64,000 nucleotides of DNA from Hymenobacter mucosus (GTDB lineage Bacteria > Bacteroidota > Bacteroidia > Cytophagales > Hymenobacteraceae). A program made the position numbers and the translations under genes. The notes beneath the pieces are model-generated. The model was not told the DNA's origin. It saw only the letters and a list, made by a program, of their open reading frames with translations, and made no database searches. Location: contig NZ_FZNS01000001.1 of the NCBI RefSeq assembly GCF_900188255.1, positions 310,001 through 374,000 of the forward strand, given 5' to 3'. This document shows positions 7,333 to 15,189 of this stretch, one piece after another; position 1 is the stretch's first letter, and every line of letters starts with the position of its first letter.

Positions 7333-8955
7333 ATGATCAGCACCTCCAACGTAAGCCTGCGCTACGGCAAGCGCATCTTGTTTGAAGACGTTACCATTAA
7401 GTTCATGCCGGGCAACGTGTATGGTCTTATTGGGGCCAACGGCGCCGGCAAATCCACGTTCCTAAAAATCCTTTCGGGGGAGATTGAGGCAAACACTGGC
7501 TCAGTAGACATGCCCAAGGGCGCCCGTTTGTCGGTTTTGAAGCAGGACCAGTTTGCTCACGACCAGTATCCAGTACTTCAAACCGTGATTATGGGCCACC
7601 AGCGCCTGTGGAAGGTGATGGAGGAAAAAGACGCGCTCTACGCCAAGGCTGATTTTTCGGATGCCGATGGTGAGCGAGCTGCGGCCCTAGAAGGCGAGTT
7701 TGCTGACCTGGAAGGCTGGAATGCGGAGTACGAAGCTGCCGAGCTGCTCTCTGGTCTGGGCATCTCGGAAGATAAGCACTACACCCAAATGGGCGACCTA
7801 GGTACATCCGACAAGGTGCGGGTACTGCTAGCGCAAGCTCTGTTCGGCAACCCCGACGTTCTACTCCTCGACGAACCAACTAACGGCTTGGATGCCGAAA
7901 CGGTACTCTGGCTGGAAAACTTCCTTGACTCCTTCCAGAACACGGTAATTGTAGTAAGCCACGACCGCCACTTCTTAGATGCGGTGTGTAACTACATGGC
8001 CGACTTGGACTTCTCGAAAATCACGATGTACCCCGGCAACTACTCGTTCTGGTACGAGTCGTCGCAGTTGGCTTTGCGCCAGCGCCAGGAGGTAAACAAG
8101 AAGACGGAAGATAAGCGCAAGGAACTGGAAGAATTTGTGCGCCGCTTCTCAGCCAACGCCTCGAAGAGCAAGCAGGCTACTTCGCGTCAGAAGCTGCTGC
8201 AAAAGCTCACCCTGGAAGAAATCAAACCGTCCTCCCGCAAGTACCCCTACATCGCCTTTAAGTCGGAGCGCGAGGCTGGCAACCAGTTGCTGACGGTGGA
8301 GAACCTGAGCAAGTCGGTGGATGGCCAAACCATCTTCCGCAATGTTTCTTTCTCCCTCGATAAGAAAGATAAGGTAGCCATCATCAGCCGCGACGACCGG
8401 GCCGCCTCCCTCCTCTTCGATATTCTATTTAACGAAGCGAAGGCCGATTCAGGCGACTTCAAATGGGGCACTACCATTACGCCGAGCTACTTCCCCAAGG
8501 AAAATACCGAGTTCTTCAATACTGATTTGAACCTGGTTGACTGGCTACGCCAGTACAGCACGGAAAAGGACGAGTCGTTCATTCGGGGGTTCCTGGGACG
8601 GATGCTATTCTCGGGCGAAGAGTCGCAGAAGAAATCCAACGTGCTAAGCGGAGGTGAAAAAGTACGCTGCATGTTATCAAAGATGATGATGGAAGGCGGC
8701 AACGTTTTGGTCCTCGACGATCCGACGAACCACCTCGACCTTGAAAGCATCACAGCCCTCAACAACTCGTTGCGCGACTTTACTGGCACCCTGCTATTCG
8801 CTTCTCACGACTTACAAGTAGTGGAAACGGTAGCTAACCGCATCATTGAGCTCACGCCCGACGGCATCATCGACCGCCGGATGAGCTACGAGGAATATTT
8901 GGCCGATGAAAACATTAAAGCGCAACGCCAGCGCATGTACCAACTAGTTTCCTAA
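7333..8955 (+). CDS. ABC-F family ATPase (YbiT-like) with an asymmetric pair of ATP sites
   Basis: Two ABC domains are joined by a linker of about 80 residues containing FVRRFSANASKSKQATSR, the ABC-F signature. Members act on the ribosome as translation factors or antibiotic-protection proteins. NBD1 has a full Walker A (GANGAGKST, residues 34-42) and Walker B (LLLDEPTNGLD, about 177-187) but its signature is degenerate (LGTSD, 156-160). NBD2 has a good signature (LSGGE, 438-442) but no P-loop (ISRDDRAAS at 351-359) and Asp for the catalytic Glu (LDDPTNHLD, 461-469). One composite site is therefore intact and the other lost. Length (540) and overall sequence resemble E. coli YbiT. I recall similar loss of the second P-loop in other Bacteroidota homologues but could not check. 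Confidence 0.9.
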   Translation: MISTSNVSLRYGKRILFEDVTIKFMPGNVYGLIGANGAGKSTFLKILSGEIEANTGSVDMPKGARLSVLKQDQFAHDQYPVLQTVIMGHQRLWKVMEEKDALYAKADFSDADGERAAALEGEFADLEGWNAEYEAAELLSGLGISEDKHYTQMGDLGTSDKVRVLLAQALFGNPDVLLLDEPTNGLDAETVLWLENFLDSFQNTVIVVSHDRHFLDAVCNYMADLDFSKITMYPGNYSFWYESSQLALRQRQEVNKKTEDKRKELEEFVRRFSANASKSKQATSRQKLLQKLTLEEIKPSSRKYPYIAFKSEREAGNQLLTVENLSKSVDGQTIFRNVSFSLDKKDKVAIISRDDRAASLLFDILFNEAKADSGDFKWGTTITPSYFPKENTEFFNTDLNLVDWLRQYSTEKDESFIRGFLGRMLFSGEESQKKSNVLSGGEKVRCMLSKMMMEGGNVLVLDDPTNHLDLESITALNNSLRDFTGTLLFASHDLQVVETVANRIIELTPDGIIDRRMSYEEYLADENIKAQRQRMYQLVS

Positions 8956-8973
8956 TAGCGTTGTAGCGGGGAT

Positions 8974-9804
8974 ATGAAACGACTGTTGTTTTTACTGGCT
9001 TTAGGCGGAGCGGGCTTGCGCTGGGCTCCGGCCGCAAAGGCACAGGGTACGGATACTACCCGTACCGTGAAGCCTCAGCTTAATACGGCACCTCCCGGCT
9101 CAACGGTGCCCGCGCCGGCACCCCGACCAGCCGCTACGCCTACGCCCGCGCCGGTTTACACGCCAGCCCCCGCTCCATCGGTACCGGCTCCTCAGCCCAA
9201 CCAAGGCTACGACCCCAACCGCCCATCCGGCCTCGACTTGCCGGATCGGCCGGGAGTTGCTGCACCACCACCACCTCTACGCAAGTGGTTTGTGTACAGC
9301 AACTTTGGCTTGGGCTACAGCAGCATCAGCGGCGCTGGACTGTTTAATGCTAGCATTGGACCGGCCATTGGTTATCAGGTTACGGATCGGTTTGCTATCG
9401 GCCCCGGCCTGAGCTACATCTACAATCATTACTCATTCCCAGACGACATACGGCAGTATGGCTACCCCTCTAGCTTAAGCCTGCACAGCCTGGGAATCAA
9501 GGCTTTTGCTCAGTACCGGGTAATCGACCAGTTCTTGGTTCACTTGGAGTATGAGGTAACCAATGCTCAAGCGTATGCTGAACGCGTAATAAGTGCGCAG
9601 CAAGTGGAGATTATAAAGGTAAATCGTACTTACCAAACCCCACTAGCTGGTATAGGCTACCGCCAAGAGTTAGGGGAACGTATTGCCGCCGACATCTTGC
9701 TGCTCTACAACTTCAACGACGGGGTGGACCGGTACGGCAACTCCCTGTCGCCGTATAGCCAGCCGGTCATCCGATTCAACTTCCTTTATCGCCTAGGTCG
9801 TTAG
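8974..9804 (+). CDS. Outer-membrane beta-barrel protein with proline-rich linker
   Basis: A signal peptide (about residues 1-23, ending AAKAQ) is followed by a Pro/Ala/Thr-rich stretch (about 30-90) and then a region of alternating aromatic and polar residues typical of an 8-strand barrel, for example WFVYSNFGLGYSS and a final VIRFNFLYRLGR ending in an aromatic-containing strand. It fits the porin-family OmpW/OmpA-like barrel group. It begins 18 bases after the ABC-F stop codon and ends in a strong terminator, so it may be cotranscribed with that gene. The linker could span the periplasm or bind peptidoglycan. No specific substrate can be assigned. Confidence 0.75.
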   Translation: MKRLLFLLALGGAGLRWAPAAKAQGTDTTRTVKPQLNTAPPGSTVPAPAPRPAATPTPAPVYTPAPAPSVPAPQPNQGYDPNRPSGLDLPDRPGVAAPPPPLRKWFVYSNFGLGYSSISGAGLFNASIGPAIGYQVTDRFAIGPGLSYIYNHYSFPDDIRQYGYPSSLSLHSLGIKAFAQYRVIDQFLVHLEYEVTNAQAYAERVISAQQVEIIKVNRTYQTPLAGIGYRQELGERIAADILLLYNFNDGVDRYGNSLSPYSQPVIRFNFLYRLGR

Positions 9805-9827
9805 TACCTGTTGAACAGGTAGTTTGC

Positions 9828-9869
9828 ACACAAAAAAGCCCTTCTCATACGAGAAGGGCTTTTTTGTGT
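9828..9869. terminator. Rho-independent terminator
   Basis: A perfect 19-base-arm hairpin with an ATAC loop has A-run/T-run stem ends. It lies 24 bases after the outer-membrane protein gene and could also end the small minus-strand gene at 9919-10089. Confidence 0.85.
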
Positions 9870-9918
9870 TTTTCGGGGTTTACTGTCTCGTTCCACTACC
9901 AATGGAACTAGGCGGTAG

Positions 9919-10089
9919 TTAGACTACCCGACCGCCGCGAATCACACGCAGCAGGATGGCGATAATGGCAATTACCAACAGGATGTGGATTAGGCTATTG
10001 CCCTGAATACCGGCACCCAGTACGCCGAAGAAGCCTAAAGCCCAGATGATGATCAGAATGACGGCGATGATATACAGCAGATTTCCCAT
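9919..10089 (-). CDS. Lmo0937-family small membrane protein
   Basis: This 56-codon minus-strand gene encodes MGNLLYIIAVILIIIWALGF at its start, then GVLGAGIQGNSLIHI, then a second hydrophobic segment ending in RVIRGGRVV. Two short membrane helices around a Gly-rich turn match the lmo0937-type protein common in Bacteroidota and Firmicutes, often linked to general stress conditions. Function is unknown. The reading frame was worked out by hand because it is very short. The conserved topology and position next to a terminator support it. Confidence 0.8.
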   Translation of the reverse strand: MGNLLYIIAVILIIIWALGFFGVLGAGIQGNSLIHILLVIAIIAILLRVIRGGRVV

Positions 10090-10436
10090 GATGATTGAAA
10101 GTGTGAGGTGGAGAGAGTGGAAAAGGAATCCTAAGACCGCCTACCCAGCAAGCAGAATATAACTTCTGAAAGTTGAAGAGGCGATTTGCGGATTTGTACG
10201 GCGAGGATTTTCAAAAGGATATTATTCCGTTAAAAAAATTCAACTACATCGATATATATTCCAATGAAATGTGCCTTTACAGGCTGTAAGTGGCTTTTTT
10301 GCCTTAGAAAAAAAACCAGTTGGTTGTTGTTATAGTTAAGCACCCGAGAGTGAGCGAGGCCAGTTTTCAGGTTAGCTTTGCGGTCTGCACTGGGGTACTG
10401 CCCCTACTTCATCCCACCCAATTTTCTTATTTCCGC
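10090..10436. other. AT-rich intergenic region with an orphan terminator-like hairpin
   Basis: No protein gene is supported. At 10273-10300 an imperfect stem (GCC-TTAC / GTAA-GGC) is followed by TTTTTT on the plus strand, yet the previous plus-strand gene already ended at its own terminator. This might end an unannotated small RNA starting around 10150-10250. The promoter of the next gene lies at 10373-10380. Confidence 0.35.
10373..10380 (+). promoter_or_regulatory. -7 promoter element of the 3-hydroxyacyl-CoA dehydrogenase gene
   Basis: TAGCTTTG is an exact TAnnTTTG match 57 bases before the start codon at 10437. It argues against the longer frame that begins at 10320. Confidence 0.55.
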
Positions 10437-11327
10437 ATGATGAACATCGCCGTAATTGGCTCCGGCACGATGGGCAATGGTATTGCGCACGTTTTTGCCC
10501 AGTATGGATTTCCCGTTGCTCTGATTGACATTAGTCAGCCTGCTCTTGACAAGGCGCTTGCTACTATTGGCAAAAACATCGACCGCCAGGTAGCAAAGGG
10601 TGCCCTCACCGAAGACGACAAGACGGCTACGCTAGCTCGTTTGACTACTTACACTAGCTTGGCCGAAGGCGTACGCGCGGCTGACCTAGTGGTAGAAGCC
10701 GCCACGGAGAACGTAGACCTGAAGCTCAACATCTTTCGGGAGCTTGACGCGCACGCGCCCGCAGGAGCCATTCTGGCCTCTAACACGTCGTCTATCTCCA
10801 TTACCAAAATTGCGGCCGTAACCAAGCGCCCCGAGCAGGTGATTGGCATGCACTTCATGAACCCCGTACCGGTAATGAAGCTGGTGGAAGTAATTCGGGG
10901 GTATGCCACTTCGGATGCCGTAACTCAACGCGTAATGGATTTGTCGCGTGAGCTAGGCAAAACACCCACCGAAGTAAACGACTACCCCGGTTTCGTGGCC
11001 AACCGCATTCTGATGCCGATGATTAACGAGGCTATTTATAGCCTCTACGAAGGCGTGGCAGGCGTAGAAGAAATTGATACGGTGATGAAGCTGGGAATGG
11101 CGCACCCTATGGGGCCCTTGCAACTAGCTGACTTCATTGGCCTCGACGTGTGCCTAGCTATTCTGCGGGTACTGCACGAAGGCCTTGGCAACCAGAAGTA
11201 CGCCCCGTGCCCTTTGCTTGTGAACATGGTAACGGCCGGCCGCCTCGGGGTGAAGTCGGGCGAGGGATTCTATAGCTGGGGGCATGGCACCAAAGAATTG
11301 GTGCTAGCTGAACGCTTCCGCAAATAA
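10437..11327 (+). CDS. 3-hydroxybutyryl/3-hydroxyacyl-CoA dehydrogenase
   Basis: The protein (about 296 residues) begins with the Rossmann NAD-binding motif NIAVIGSGTMGNGIA and continues with the family motifs ASNTSSISITKIA, IGMHFMNPVPVMKLVEVI (catalytic His) and NDYPGFVANRILMPMINEA. This is the standard short monofunctional enzyme that interconverts 3-hydroxyacyl-CoA and 3-oxoacyl-CoA using NAD(P), in fatty-acid or butanoate metabolism. C-terminal GEGFYSWG is as expected. Two adjacent ATGs (10437, 10440) are possible starts. It is a single-gene unit with a promoter element upstream and a hairpin downstream. Chain-length preference cannot be read from sequence. Confidence 0.92.
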   Translation: MMNIAVIGSGTMGNGIAHVFAQYGFPVALIDISQPALDKALATIGKNIDRQVAKGALTEDDKTATLARLTTYTSLAEGVRAADLVVEAATENVDLKLNIFRELDAHAPAGAILASNTSSISITKIAAVTKRPEQVIGMHFMNPVPVMKLVEVIRGYATSDAVTQRVMDLSRELGKTPTEVNDYPGFVANRILMPMINEAIYSLYEGVAGVEEIDTVMKLGMAHPMGPLQLADFIGLDVCLAILRVLHEGLGNQKYAPCPLLVNMVTAGRLGVKSGEGFYSWGHGTKELVLAERFRK

Positions 11328-11374
11328 CTCTCAGGTAGTAACCGCCTAGCTTATTAGCTAACTACTTGCTATTC

Positions 11375-11410
11375 AAAGGCCCTTTTTCTGCGGAAAGAGG
11401 GCCTTTTTTC
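11375..11410 (+). terminator. Rho-independent terminator
   Basis: A stem built on AAAGGCCC/GGGCCTTT with inner A/T pairs and a TGC loop is followed by TTTTTT, 48 bases after the dehydrogenase stop codon. Confidence 0.8.
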
Positions 11411-11481
11411 GATGGGTAGTATTTTTCACTAAGCTCGTCGCTGTCACTAAACTTTTATTGTCAAAAAATCATTTTATACGT

Positions 11482-12129
11482 ATGGTTAGAACGATTCTAA
11501 CCTTCTTGGTTTGGATGGGCTTTCTATCCACTATAGTTGCCCAGCCAGCTACCAACTTACCATCTACTAACACTTCCCTACGAATGGAACAGGCAACATT
11601 TGGTGCCGGCTGCTTTTGGTGCGTCGAGGCCGTATTTCAAAATCTTAAGGGCGTTGAGAAAGTCGTTTCGGGCTACACAGGTGGGCGTATCGCCAACCCT
11701 ACTTATAAAGAAGTTTGCAGCGGCCTGACAGGTCACGCTGAGGTTATTCAGATTACGTACGACCCTGCTCAAATTAGCTTTTCCGAGCTGCTGGAAATAT
11801 TCTGGAAGACGCACGATCCAACCACGCTAAATCGCCAAGGGGCGGATACCGGGACTCAGTATCGCTCGGCCATCTTCTACCACAATGAAGAGCAGCGTCG
11901 CTTAGCCGAAGAGTATAAGCAGAAGCTTAACGAAGCCCACGCCTTCCCCAACCCCATTGTGACGGAGATAGTACCGACGGCTACGTTTTACGCTGCCGAG
12001 AACTACCACCAGAATTACTACAACCAGAACGGCCGTCAGCCCTACTGCCAATTTGTGGTGAAGCCAAAGGTTGATAAAGTACGTGAAGTATTCGGCAACA
12101 AGCTAAAAGCCGAAGCCCTAGCGAAATAG
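11482..12129 (+). CDS. msrA: Exported peptide-methionine (S)-S-oxide reductase
   Basis: The catalytic motif GAGCFWCVEAVFQ, with Cys as nucleophile, and the conserved GYTGG and YHQNYY segments identify MsrA, which reduces methionine-S-sulfoxide in proteins. Residues 1-21 form a signal peptide (hydrophobic, ending TIVAQ), so the enzyme probably works in the periplasm, where oxidative damage repair is known in other bacteria. The ATG at 11482 was chosen; a TTG at 11458 or the internal ATG at 11584 (which would give a cytoplasmic form) are alternatives. No msrB is fused or adjacent. It ends 13 bases before a perfect terminator. Confidence 0.93.
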   Translation: MVRTILTFLVWMGFLSTIVAQPATNLPSTNTSLRMEQATFGAGCFWCVEAVFQNLKGVEKVVSGYTGGRIANPTYKEVCSGLTGHAEVIQITYDPAQISFSELLEIFWKTHDPTTLNRQGADTGTQYRSAIFYHNEEQRRLAEEYKQKLNEAHAFPNPIVTEIVPTATFYAAENYHQNYYNQNGRQPYCQFVVKPKVDKVREVFGNKLKAEALAK

Positions 12130-12142
12130 CAGAAGCTTCTTA

Positions 12143-12186
12143 TACAAAAAAGCCCGCTTTGCTAATGCAAAGCGGGCTTTTTTGTA
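12143..12186. terminator. Bidirectional rho-independent terminator
   Basis: Perfect 20-base arms around TAAT with A-run and T-run ends lie between the convergent msrA (+) and hypothetical (-) genes. Confidence 0.88.
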
Positions 12187-12208
12187 CCGTTAGTAAGTGT
12201 TTAAAAGC

Positions 12209-13018
12209 TTACACGTGCTGCTGTGAGAAATCAATCTGGAACGGACCGTAGTCGCGGCCAATGGCGTAGAACAACGCCAGTTGATTCACCAAGGTACGTA
12301 CGTACAAGGGTAGGCGGTCTACCTCTACAATTTGGTTGTTCTTCACGATAATGAATCCGCCAATCTCTCCGGGGTAGGCTCCGTCCTCTCCCACGGGCGG
12401 AATGGGCTCGAAGGGCGAGTGTGACTTCACAGGGATGAAAGACAGCTTGGGTAGCTCAAACAACGTTGTCTCGCCAATGGGCATAAAGCCTTTCAGCTGA
12501 GAATAACGAAAGTTGGGATTCCACAGCCAGCTACCATTAAAGATGTAGTACTCCTCGGTGCCGACGCGCAGAAACTCCCGCAACGATACATTGACAGCAA
12601 TACGCCAGTTGGCGCGGTCTTGCAAAGCGTTCTGGATAACCGACAACCGGGTGGGGTCGGGGGTTTCCGTGAAGGGCTCCGTGAGCCGCGAACGGGCCGC
12701 CAGTTCGCATCCGGCGTATAGGTTTAGGAGCTGCTGGCGCCAGGCATTGGCCGTGCCTAGCTCATAGGCTTCGGGCCGGGTTAGCTCAAAGAAGTTGTAC
12801 GTGTAGGGCCCGGCAATAGCCACCCCATCGCGTCCGTTGGGAGCGGCCCACTCCACCAGAAAGCACGGGCGCGTGCGGCCATCAACCCACGGTAGTTCTC
12901 GGTTGAACGCCACTCGGGTTTGCACTTCATCTGGCGCTATGCCCAACTCCTGCGCTAGATAGTCGCGTACTTCATCGCGGGCCTGGGCCGCCGATACTAC
13001 AGATTTCGGAGTACTCAT
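12209..13018 (-). CDS. Conserved-looking hypothetical cytoplasmic protein
   Basis: I do not recognise this 269-residue protein. It has no signal peptide or membrane segment, a mixed alpha/beta composition and several aromatic-rich stretches such as FLRVGTEEYYIFNGSWLWNP. The N-terminal 35 residues look helical, and RVAFNRELPWVDGRTRPCFLVEW resembles a small beta domain. It starts 20 bases after the dapD stop codon in the same direction and so is probably cotranscribed with dapD. Codon use matches its neighbours, so it is likely a resident gene. No function is proposed. Confidence 0.75.
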   Translation of the reverse strand: MSTPKSVVSAAQARDEVRDYLAQELGIAPDEVQTRVAFNRELPWVDGRTRPCFLVEWAAPNGRDGVAIAGPYTYNFFELTRPEAYELGTANAWRQQLLNLYAGCELAARSRLTEPFTETPDPTRLSVIQNALQDRANWRIAVNVSLREFLRVGTEEYYIFNGSWLWNPNFRYSQLKGFMPIGETTLFELPKLSFIPVKSHSPFEPIPPVGEDGAYPGEIGGFIIVKNNQIVEVDRLPLYVRTLVNQLALFYAIGRDYGPFQIDFSQQHV

Positions 13019-13038
13019 CAGTGGAAAGGGTCCGGCCG

Positions 13039-13863
13039 TTAAACGGCCACGTTATGCTCGCGCAGGGCGTCGTTGAGGGAAGTTTTGAGGTCGGTGCTAG
13101 GCTTGCGTTGGCCGATGATAAGGGCGCAGGGCACGTGGTACTCACCCGCCGGGAACTGCTTGGGCAGGGTGCCAGGAATTACAACGGAACGCGCTGGCAC
13201 ATACCCGCGGTATTCCTTCGGCTCGGCGCCTGTTACGTCGATAATGCGGGTGCTACCCGTAATGGTAACGCCAGCGCCAATAACGGCTTCCTTACCCACA
13301 AAGCAGCCTTCAACCAAGATGCTGCGCGAGCCCACGAAAGCACCATCCTCTACAATTACGGGAGCAGCCTGCACGGGCTCCAGCACGCCGCCAATTCCAA
13401 CGCCGCCGCTCAAGTGTACCCCAGCTCCAATTTGGGCGCAGGAACCTACCGTGGCCCAGGTATCTACCATGGTGCCTTCGCCTACCCATGCGCCAATGTT
13501 CACGTAGCTCGGCATCATGATTACGCCCGCAGCCAGGTAAGAACCATACCGAGCCACGGCGGGCGGCACTACGCGCACACCTTGCTGCTCGTAGTTAGTC
13601 TTCAGGCGCATCTTGTCACGAAACTCGAAGGGGCCTACCTCAATAGTTTCCATCTGGCGGATGGGGAAGTACAGGATAACGGCTTTCTTTACCCAGTCAT
13701 TCACTTGCCAGTCGGCTCCTTCGGTAGCGCCAGGCTGGGCCACGCGCAGGCGGCCCTTGTCCAGCTCTTCAATTACGTGGTTGATGGCATCGGTGGTAGC
13801 AGTCTGCTGCAGGAGGCTCCGGTCGTTCCAGGCAGCTTCAATCAAAGATTGGAGGTCAGTCAT
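13039..13863 (-). CDS. dapD: 2,3,4,5-tetrahydropyridine-2,6-dicarboxylate N-succinyltransferase
   Basis: The protein has the left-handed beta-helix hexapeptide repeats of acyltransferases (about residues 110-220, for example SYVNIGAWVGEGTMVDTWATVG cut into six-residue turns) and the DapD N-terminal helical domain. DapD transfers succinyl from succinyl-CoA in the succinylase branch of lysine and meso-diaminopimelate synthesis, so it supplies the peptidoglycan cross-bridge residue. Length of 274 residues is normal. A minus-strand promoter element lies 51 bases upstream. It heads a probable two-gene unit with the hypothetical gene at 12209-13018. Confidence 0.95.
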   Translation of the reverse strand: MTDLQSLIEAAWNDRSLLQQTATTDAINHVIEELDKGRLRVAQPGATEGADWQVNDWVKKAVILYFPIRQMETIEVGPFEFRDKMRLKTNYEQQGVRVVPPAVARYGSYLAAGVIMMPSYVNIGAWVGEGTMVDTWATVGSCAQIGAGVHLSGGVGIGGVLEPVQAAPVIVEDGAFVGSRSILVEGCFVGKEAVIGAGVTITGSTRIIDVTGAEPKEYRGYVPARSVVIPGTLPKQFPAGEYHVPCALIIGQRKPSTDLKTSLNDALREHNVAV

Positions 13864-13914
13864 TGGGGTTGATTTTCAAATGGCCAATGCGCGGAGGGTT
13901 GCGCACCAGAACCA

Positions 13915-13922
13915 CAAACTTA
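13915..13922 (-). promoter_or_regulatory. -7 promoter element of dapD
   Basis: On the minus strand this reads TAAGTTTG, an exact TAnnTTTG match, 51 bases before the dapD start codon. It lies close to the divergent glycosyltransferase start at 13940. Confidence 0.5.
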
Positions 13923-13939
13923 CCATCTTCACGGCCAAT

Positions 13940-15094
13940 ATGCCGCTTCCGACCACTGTTTTGCTTGCCTCGGTGCTCAAGCCCCTCGATGACACCCGTA
14001 TGCTGGGCAAATTTGGGCGTGCGCTAGCGTCACGGCTGAGCACTCACGTGCACGTAGCCGGCCGCTTGGCACCCACCCCACCAAACCTGCCGCCAAACCT
14101 GCACACGCACGCATTGCTGGCGGGCGCTCGTTTTAGTATGGCCCGCGTGGGCGCGCAATGGCGCTATTGGCAGCTATTGCGGCAGTTGAATCCCAACGTA
14201 GTAATTGTGCATGCTCCGGAGCTACTCCCCCTTACGGTACTCTGGCGCGCTGTAGGCCGTGGGCGGCAGTTTGTGTACGATGTGCGCGAAAACTATGCGC
14301 TCAACATCCAAACTCAGCGCGTGTACCCCGCCTGGGCGCGGGGTCTGTTGGCTAGCTTGGTGCGGAAACTAGAAACCTTGGCCGCTACTAAGGCGGCGGG
14401 ACTGATCCTAGCCGAACGTAGCTACGCCGACGAGCTACCCTTTGCTACCCCGGCCCGGACGATACTTCTCGAAAACAAATATCAACCCCGCACCGACGAA
14501 ACACCAGCACTACCCACCCACCGGCTACCCGTTCCTGATGAGCCTCTGCGCCTTTTGTACTCCGGGACCATATCGGAGCTGAACGGCGTGTTTGAGGCCC
14601 TTGAATTTGCGCGGCAGCTCCGGCAGCTGTGGCCTAGTGTGCACCTCACCATCATCGGGTTTTGCCAACAACCCGCCCAATTAGTCCGCTTACGCACGGC
14701 AGTAGCCGCGGCTAGCGGAGGGGTCTCTCTTATTGGTGGCGGCACACTGGTGCCTCATGCTCAGGTAGTGCAGGAAATTGAACGTAGCCATCTGGGCTTG
14801 CTGCCTTACCGCCCCCATCCTAGCACGGCTAGGTGCGTACCCACCAAACTATTTGAGTACTTAGCGCATGGCCTACCAATGGTAGTGCCGCCCAATCCGC
14901 TGTGGCAACAACTGGTGGAACGTTACGAGGCAGGCGTCTGTCTTGACTTTCAGCAGCTGGGCAGTAGCCATACGCTGACGGCTGACTTTTTGGTGCAGCT
15001 TCGGCGTCCATTCTACCCACTTGGCGTCCCCGAAGAAGCTTTTTGGGCTTCAGAAGCCGAAAAATTGCATCGCCTAATGGATTCTATCCAGTAA
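13940..15094 (+). CDS. GT-B-type glycosyltransferase
   Basis: The 384-residue protein fits the GT-B fold of family 1/4 glycosyltransferases: an N-terminal domain with VVIVHAPELLPL, then a C-terminal domain with LRLLYSGTISELNGVFEALE and a nucleotide-sugar-binding region PTKLFEYLAHGLPMVVPP, where the Glu of the E-x7-E-like motif is visible. It probably transfers a sugar from an activated donor to a lipid or polysaccharide acceptor at the inner membrane. Donor and acceptor are unknown. The longer frame from 13613 overlaps dapD antisense and was rejected in favour of the ATG at 13940. The fabH gene follows 95 bases later. Confidence 0.82.
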   Translation: MPLPTTVLLASVLKPLDDTRMLGKFGRALASRLSTHVHVAGRLAPTPPNLPPNLHTHALLAGARFSMARVGAQWRYWQLLRQLNPNVVIVHAPELLPLTVLWRAVGRGRQFVYDVRENYALNIQTQRVYPAWARGLLASLVRKLETLAATKAAGLILAERSYADELPFATPARTILLENKYQPRTDETPALPTHRLPVPDEPLRLLYSGTISELNGVFEALEFARQLRQLWPSVHLTIIGFCQQPAQLVRLRTAVAAASGGVSLIGGGTLVPHAQVVQEIERSHLGLLPYRPHPSTARCVPTKLFEYLAHGLPMVVPPNPLWQQLVERYEAGVCLDFQQLGSSHTLTADFLVQLRRPFYPLGVPEEAFWASEAEKLHRLMDSIQ

Positions 15095-15189
15095 CTACCG
15101 ACCTTTGCGGCCCGTTTACGGGGCGGGATGCTGAATCTTACTACCTTCGATTTTGTATTTCGACCTATCTGCCTCGCAAACCCACCTCG

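Noticed and set aside
13021..13872. 283-codon plus-strand frame opposite dapD
   Set aside because: It is the antisense shadow of dapD, which has clear hexapeptide repeats and a promoter element.
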